Assembly: GCA_028708805.1 (NCBI GenBank)
Contig: JAQVYC010000006.1
Coordinates: 1 to 44,276, forward strand
Direction: 5' to 3'
Source: Clostridia bacterium
GTDB lineage: Bacteria; Bacillota; Clostridia; Christensenellales; UBA1242
Length of the DNA: 44,276 nt
The first letter of the stretch is position 1; the number at the start of each line of letters is the position of its first letter. The notes under the pieces were generated by a model. It did no database searches and was not told the origin of the DNA. It saw only the letters and a program-made list of their open reading frames with translations. A program made the translations under genes and the position numbers. Positions 39,289 to 44,276 of this stretch are shown here, piece by piece.

Positions 39289-40404
39289 ATGATAAGCAAC
39301 TACGAAAAGTTGGCAAAAACTTTGGTGAATTATTCCTGCAAAGTCCAAAAGGGCGAAAAGGTTTTAATTGAACAAAAAGAAATTGACCCAGAATTTATTA
39401 TTGCACTTATAAAAGAAATTCGTGCGGTGGGCGGTTACCCATTCATTGTAAGTGAAAATGAAATGATTTCCAGAGAGTTATTATTTGGAACTGATGAAAT
39501 ATATGCAAAGTTGAAAACAAAATATATGCTTCCCGTTATGAAAGATATGGACGCTTACATTGGATTAAGGGGAAGCGACAATATATTTGAAAATAGTGAT
39601 GTGCCGTCAGAACAAAAAGCATTAAACAATAAATTTTATGTTGATCCCGTTCACTTTAAAGAGAGAGTCAACAACACAAAATGGGTTTTGTTAAGGTGGC
39701 CAAACGCTTCCATGGCACAAAATGCAAGACTTAGCACAAAAGCATTTGAGAAAATATTTTTTAATGTCTGCACACTAGATTATAGTAAAATGGATAAGGC
39801 AATGGATAGCCTCGTAACCTTTATGCAAAAAACAGATAAAGTTAAAATTGTTTCTCCTAACACAAATTTAACTTTTTCTATTAAGGGGCAACCTGCAATA
39901 AAATGTTCCGGAAGTAGCAACATTCCAGACGGCGAAGTGTTTACGGGACCTATAAAACACAGTATAAACGGAGTTATAACTTACAATATTCCAACCTTAT
40001 ATGATGGCATTAGGTTTGATAATGTTTCTCTTACAATTAAAGACGGTAAAATTATAAAGGCTGTGAGTAGTGTAAATTCGCTAAAACTAAATAGTATTTT
40101 AGACACAGATGAAGGTTCTAGATATTTCGGGGAATTTGCAATAGGTGTTAATCCTTATATAAACGAACCTATTTTGGATATCTTATTTGACGAAAAAATG
40201 TGCGGGTCGTTTCATCTTACCCCAGGCAACTGTTATGACGAAGCTTACAATGGAAACAAATCTGCTATTCATTGGGATATGGTGCATTGCCAGTTGCCTG
40301 AATACGGTGGCGGTGAAATGTATTTCGATGATGTGCTTATCCGCAAAGACGGAAAGTTTGTTGTTAAAGAACTTGAAGTTTTAAATCCCGAGTTCTTGAT
40401 ATAA
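39289..40404 (+). CDS. M29-family aminopeptidase
   Basis: KGEKVLIEQ, IPDGEVFTGPIKHSINGVITYN, GEFAIGVNP, HWDMVHC. Confidence 0.88.
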   Translation: MISNYEKLAKTLVNYSCKVQKGEKVLIEQKEIDPEFIIALIKEIRAVGGYPFIVSENEMISRELLFGTDEIYAKLKTKYMLPVMKDMDAYIGLRGSDNIFENSDVPSEQKALNNKFYVDPVHFKERVNNTKWVLLRWPNASMAQNARLSTKAFEKIFFNVCTLDYSKMDKAMDSLVTFMQKTDKVKIVSPNTNLTFSIKGQPAIKCSGSSNIPDGEVFTGPIKHSINGVITYNIPTLYDGIRFDNVSLTIKDGKIIKAVSSVNSLKLNSILDTDEGSRYFGEFAIGVNPYINEPILDILFDEKMCGSFHLTPGNCYDEAYNGNKSAIHWDMVHCQLPEYGGGEMYFDDVLIRKDGKFVVKELEVLNPEFLI

Positions 40405-40623
40405 AATATTCTGTGCTAAAAATATTCTTGTGCTAATTCAAATAGAAACAGCAGAAGCTCGGCAATCAAATCCGTAACTAATTTGGTTGGATAAATTTTC
40501 ACTCATATTAAATACAAAAAGAAGAAAAACAATAATTCTAGCTATTTTCCAAAATATCATTTTTAAATTTTAAGAAAATATGCTAAACTTAAAAAAACAT
40601 AAAACAAAGAAGAAGGGGGAAAA

Positions 40624-41637
40624 ATGGGAAAAATTAAAGTTGGCATTAATGGCTTTGGCAGAATTGGACGAAATCTTTTAAGGGTGATTAGCCAGAATAA
40701 GAACATGGAGGTAGTGGCTGTAAATGACCCATTTATTGACTTAAAGTATGCAAAATATTTATTTATGTATGATACAGTTCACGGAAGATTTAAAGGAAGT
40801 GTAGAGCTTGGGGAAAACTCTCTTTTGATAGACGGTCAGGAAGTTAAGTTTTTTGCTGAAAAAGAACCAAAGGATATTCCTTGGAACGAAGTTGGAGCTG
40901 ATTACATTTTTGAAGCAACAGGTAAGTTCAAAACATTAGAAGAAGCAAATGCTCATATTCAAGCAGGGGCAAAAAAGGTTATTATTACTGCACCAGGCAA
41001 AAAAATTCCTATGTTTGTTATGGGCGTTAATCATACCGAATATAAAAAGGAAATGAATGTAATTTCAAATGCAAGTTGCACTACAACTTGTCTTGCACCG
41101 CTTGCAAAAATAATTGATGATAATTTTGGCATTATCGAAGGCTTGATGACAACTGTACATTCGGCAACCGCTACTCAATTAGTAGTTGACGGAGCTAGCA
41201 AAAAAGAATATCGTGAAGGCCGTGCGGCGTCTTACAACATAATTCCTTCTTCAACTGGAGCGGCAAAGGCAGTTGGGGAGGTCTTACCAAACCTAAAAGG
41301 TAAACTAACAGGAATGAGCTTTCGTGTTCCAACTATAAATGTTTCAGTTGTGGATTTAACTGTACGACTTGCCTCAGGCACGACCTACGAAGAAATTGTA
41401 CAAGTAATGCAAAATGCTGAACAAAATAAATATAAAGATATTGTTGGAGTAACAAACGATGCCGTTGTTTCTTCAGATTTTATAGGCGATTCTAGAGCCT
41501 GCATTTTTGATGCCAATGCGGGTATAATGCTTTCTCCTAATTTTGTTAAATTAGTTGCATGGTATGATAATGAATATGGCTATTCCTCAATGATTGTAAA
41601 ATTCCTTGAATATATGAATAAAATAGATAATCAATAA
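40624..41637 (+). CDS. gap: Glyceraldehyde-3-phosphate dehydrogenase
   Basis: [44 protein letters not shown]. Confidence 0.98.
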   Translation: MGKIKVGINGFGRIGRNLLRVISQNKNMEVVAVNDPFIDLKYAKYLFMYDTVHGRFKGSVELGENSLLIDGQEVKFFAEKEPKDIPWNEVGADYIFEATGKFKTLEEANAHIQAGAKKVIITAPGKKIPMFVMGVNHTEYKKEMNVISNASCTTTCLAPLAKIIDDNFGIIEGLMTTVHSATATQLVVDGASKKEYREGRAASYNIIPSSTGAAKAVGEVLPNLKGKLTGMSFRVPTINVSVVDLTVRLASGTTYEEIVQVMQNAEQNKYKDIVGVTNDAVVSSDFIGDSRACIFDANAGIMLSPNFVKLVAWYDNEYGYSSMIVKFLEYMNKIDNQ

Positions 41638-41896
41638 AATTATTAAATTGTTTTTAAGCCATACAGCAAGGGTTGCTATTGCAACTGTTACCACTTAATG
41701 AAGTGAACGGGCTACAAGTAATGTATGCAGGAATTGCACAAGACTATTTTAGAAATTACTTTCTAATGAAATGAAATGGATAAGAAAACTTTTATTAAGT
41801 TCAATTGAGTTAAAGAAAATTAAAAAATAAACAAAAAAAGATTTACTAAATATGTCTTCTATGCTTAAAGATTAATTAAAAAGCTTTTAACTATTA

Positions 41897-42232
41897 TTAG
41901 AAATTATTAACTGCGGATAACATCATATCATTTACAGATTTGTTTTCTAGTGAATATATTACAATTTTACCCTCTCGCCTATGAGATACTATTTTTTCAC
42001 TTCTTAAAATTTGAAGTTGGTGGCTTACTGTTGTTTGATTTAAGTTTAACAACTTGGCAATATCATTTACACACAGCTCAGACATACAAAGGCAAGTTAG
42101 TATTCTTAATCTAGTATAGTCGGAAAAATTCTGAAAAAAACAAGCCATTTTCAAAATAGTGTTTTTTGTAGGCATATAATCAATAATTTCTTTTTTGTTG
42201 CGTTCGCTTAACCGCAAAAATTTATCTTTCAT
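41897..42232 (-). CDS. ArsR/SmtB-family transcriptional regulator
   Basis: FSDYTRLRILTCLCMSELCVNDIAKLLNLNQTTVSHQLQILRSEKIVSHRREGKIVIYSL. Confidence 0.93.
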   Translation of the reverse strand: MKDKFLRLSERNKKEIIDYMPTKNTILKMACFFQNFSDYTRLRILTCLCMSELCVNDIAKLLNLNQTTVSHQLQILRSEKIVSHRREGKIVIYSLENKSVNDMMLSAVNNF

Positions 42233-42299
42233 TAAACTCTCCTTTCCTGTAACGCAATAAGCTTATTATTATTGCTATAATATAATTTGTAATAATGTA

Positions 42300-42326
42300 A
42301 ATGCAATCTTGCAGATTGCATTTTTT
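42300..42326. promoter_or_regulatory. Perfect 23-bp inverted repeat AATGCAATCT-TGC-AGATTGCATT with T-tract (ArsR operator or plus-strand terminator)
   Basis: 10-bp perfect arms in the divergent region upstream of arsR. Confidence 0.6.
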
Positions 42327-42539
42327 ATAAGTCTTATCTGTAAACTTTATTGTTATTTGGACTTTTTAACAAAAATGCGTTCTCTTGCATATACAAAAAA
42401 TGTATACATAAAAAAACACTTTGTCAATGTCGACCGTTTAAAAAAAATAAGAAAAAACTTGATATATTGGCAAATTTTTGCCATTTTAAGTGTAAAATAC
42501 TTGTTTTTAAAAGTAAAATTTGAAATAAGGGAGGGATTT

Positions 42540-42737
42540 ATGAATTTTTCGCAAGACATTTTACTTGTTTTATTACTTTCTGTTATAGCACAAAGCACAG
42601 GCACAGAGCTTGCCACTAACACAAACTTTTTATTATTACTTTTGCTAGCCTTATCAGGACGAAATCAATGTGCCCCTGAATGTGGCTGTCCTAATCCGTG
42701 TTGCAACCCATGTCAATGTGCTCCACGATTTTTCTAG
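42540..42737 (+). CDS. 65-aa protein: two hydrophobic segments and Cys-rich tail (CAPECGCPNPCCNPCQCAPRFF)
   Basis: ATG 42540 preceded by AAGGGAGGG; in frame with the track ORF from 42309, whose N-terminal extension lacks a ribosome binding site. Confidence 0.75.
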   Translation: MNFSQDILLVLLLSVIAQSTGTELATNTNFLLLLLLALSGRNQCAPECGCPNPCCNPCQCAPRFF

Positions 42738-42844
42738 TTTTAAAATAAGCTGTTGTTAAAAGTGCATCTTTTTTAGATGTCTCTCTTTGTTAACCTTTAA
42801 TTGTGACTTGCTATTGTTTTTAGGAAGAATATTAAAAATAATTT

Positions 42845-42887
42845 AATATGTGCGTCTTAAATATTATGGCTTTTTAACGCACATATT
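42845..42887 (+). terminator. Inverted repeat AATATGTGCGT...ACGCACATATT downstream of the Cys-rich protein, T-rich tail
   Basis: 11-bp perfect arms followed by TTT. Confidence 0.6.
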
Positions 42888-42897
42888 TTTATAAAAA

Positions 42898-42924
42898 AAT
42901 ACTTTCTTATTTAAAGAAAGTATT
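42898..42924 (-). terminator. Intrinsic terminator for the 42970 gene
   Basis: AATACTTTCTT-ATTTA-AAGAAAGTATT; T-tract on the minus strand. Confidence 0.75.
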
Positions 42925-42969
42925 CAAGTTAAAAGATTAATATTTGCTTTGATTTGTAATTTTCAAATA

Positions 42970-43464
42970 TTATTTTTCCTTACCAAAGCCCTTAGTATAA
43001 TATTGAGCTATTCTATTCCATTCTCTTTTATAAGCATTGTTGTCATCAAATGAAAATACAGGATTTACTATTGCCTGCAAAACCACCCACTCGAAGTTTA
43101 TTCTGCGTTTTGAATGAATCGGATAATTTAATATTAAAAATGAACCTGCTTTTGAATTGAAATATTTGTTAACATCATTAAGATTTTTAACTATTTTTGC
43201 ATTTTGGGGAGCATTTATATCCAAATTATTCAAAACCTTTAAAATTTCATTTATTATTAAAATTTTTTCATCTTCGGTTTCATCCCTTCCCATAAAGTAA
43301 GTTTTTAATTGCTGAACTGGACTTTCTCCTCTTAATATATAATTCATATAATAATTTAAATATTCACCATCCATTTTTGAATCAAAAACTTCTTGTTCGC
43401 TATGCAAATCAACAATGGGGTCTTTGGTATGATTTGTTATAAAACTATTAGGTAGCAATTTCAT
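42970..43464 (-). CDS. Hypothetical protein (164 aa)
   Basis: ORF with AGGAGGATATG start context; no recognised family. Confidence 0.75.
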   Translation of the reverse strand: MKLLPNSFITNHTKDPIVDLHSEQEVFDSKMDGEYLNYYMNYILRGESPVQQLKTYFMGRDETEDEKILIINEILKVLNNLDINAPQNAKIVKNLNDVNKYFNSKAGSFLILNYPIHSKRRINFEWVVLQAIVNPVFSFDDNNAYKREWNRIAQYYTKGFGKEK

Positions 43465-43494
43465 ATCCTCCTTTATTTTTTTTAGGCATATAAA

Positions 43495-44151
43495 TTACCT
43501 TCTTTTTTCCGCATCAATATTTTTTCTGCGTTCGGTTTCCTCAATTAAGCCAACTCGCCTTTTATAATCTTGATAATCCATTTTTCCAGCTTCATAAATT
43601 AGCCTTAACTTTTCCTTTTTTAATGTAGGATAAGCATTAGACCAAGCTACCACATATTTATTCGATGTGTCTACAATATATTTAGGATTGTTTTTTTCTT
43701 GTAATATTTCTTTAATTGCCGTTTCAAAATTTGCCCTTACACCCATTAAGCCCGCTTGCTTTGCCACAAGAATCCCTTTTTCTGATGCCAAGTATTCCAT
43801 TATTGTTTTTAAGTTTAAGGTGGCCTGAGTGTGAACTTTGGGATTAAAATCTTCTAGTTCATTAATTATTTCCCTTATTACTTTTGCTCTTTGAGGGTCT
43901 GTTGTGTTTTTCTTATTTAATAATCTTTTTTTCGTTTCTGCTAAAACTTGTTTTCTTTCCTGAGGGTCAAAATGTTCTTGAATTTTATATATAGTATGAT
44001 TCAATAAATCATCAAAATCTTCTCTAACTTCTGCATTATAATAACTAATTTTTTCTATATATTTCTCACTATTGGTATCAGCTTCAGGAAAAACTATTTT
44101 ATGGAATGTGCCATGCATTATGCTTTGTATGTCTGGTATATATTCGTTCAT
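43495..44151 (-). CDS. Hypothetical helical protein (about 218 aa)
   Basis: Start placed at MNEYIPDIQ after TAGGAGAC; track start 44214 lacks a ribosome binding site. Confidence 0.72.
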   Translation of the reverse strand: MNEYIPDIQSIMHGTFHKIVFPEADTNSEKYIEKISYYNAEVREDFDDLLNHTIYKIQEHFDPQERKQVLAETKKRLLNKKNTTDPQRAKVIREIINELEDFNPKVHTQATLNLKTIMEYLASEKGILVAKQAGLMGVRANFETAIKEILQEKNNPKYIVDTSNKYVVAWSNAYPTLKKEKLRLIYEAGKMDYQDYKRRVGLIEETERRKNIDAEKRR

Positions 44152-44276
44152 AACATTGTCTCCTATTATTTTTAGATATGATAACATATTTAAAATGGTT
44201 TGTAAATACTTCAATTTAAAATAAATGCTTCAAGCAAGCAAAGAAAAACTCATTTTTAAGCTGAAAAAACATCAAA

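Noticed and set aside
40409-40437. Imperfect direct repeat TATTCTGTGCTAA / TATTCTTGTGCTAA between the aminopeptidase and gap
   Set aside because: Two short AT-rich copies only; too little to claim function.
41672-41705. attC-like (integron) site in the hairpin island
   Set aside because: The GTTGC/GCAAC stem vaguely recalls attC core sites, but there is no integrase and no R/L box organisation.
42353-42622. Minus-strand 89-aa ORF opposite the Cys-rich gene leader
   Set aside because: Antisense; no supported start.
1-44276. CRISPR array, tRNA/rRNA, transposase, integrase or prophage genes
   Set aside because: No spaced direct-repeat array, no tRNA-like T-arm and cloverleaf, and no mobile-element protein motif was found by eye; short tRNAs could still be missed without tRNAscan-SE.

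Overview
This is a 44.3 kb AT-rich chromosomal window that looks like a spore-forming Clostridia/Firmicutes genome (SpoVG, SpoIIE, AGGAGG-type ribosome binding sites, TTG starts). Most of it is housekeeping: NAD salvage (pncB, pncA, an NrtR-like regulator), coaE/coaD, the str operon (rpsL-rpsG-fusA-tuf), hflX, spoVG, murC, an FtsI/SpoVD-type PBP, cca, rmuC, secA, spoIIE, rpiB, an M29 aminopeptidase and gap. No CRISPR array, rRNA, tRNA, IS element or prophage was seen. The less ordinary parts are: (1) a solitary VirB4-type ATPase with a PrgI-like N-terminal membrane segment and no other T4SS gene nearby; (2) an ArsR-family regulator divergent from a 65-aa protein with a Cys-rich tail, an smtB/smtA-like layout, with a perfect 23-bp inverted repeat between them; (3) two sets of orphan small alpha-helical proteins, at 33.0-35.2 kb and 43.0-44.2 kb; (4) a PIN-domain protein coupled to a 66-aa partner behind a near-consensus promoter; (5) a divergent NAD-salvage control region in which two inverted repeats overlap both -10 boxes; (6) a possible leader-peptide/terminator attenuator before rpsL; (7) a GC-rich, hairpin-dense island downstream of gap. 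All functional calls come from reading translations and motifs by eye; no database search was run.
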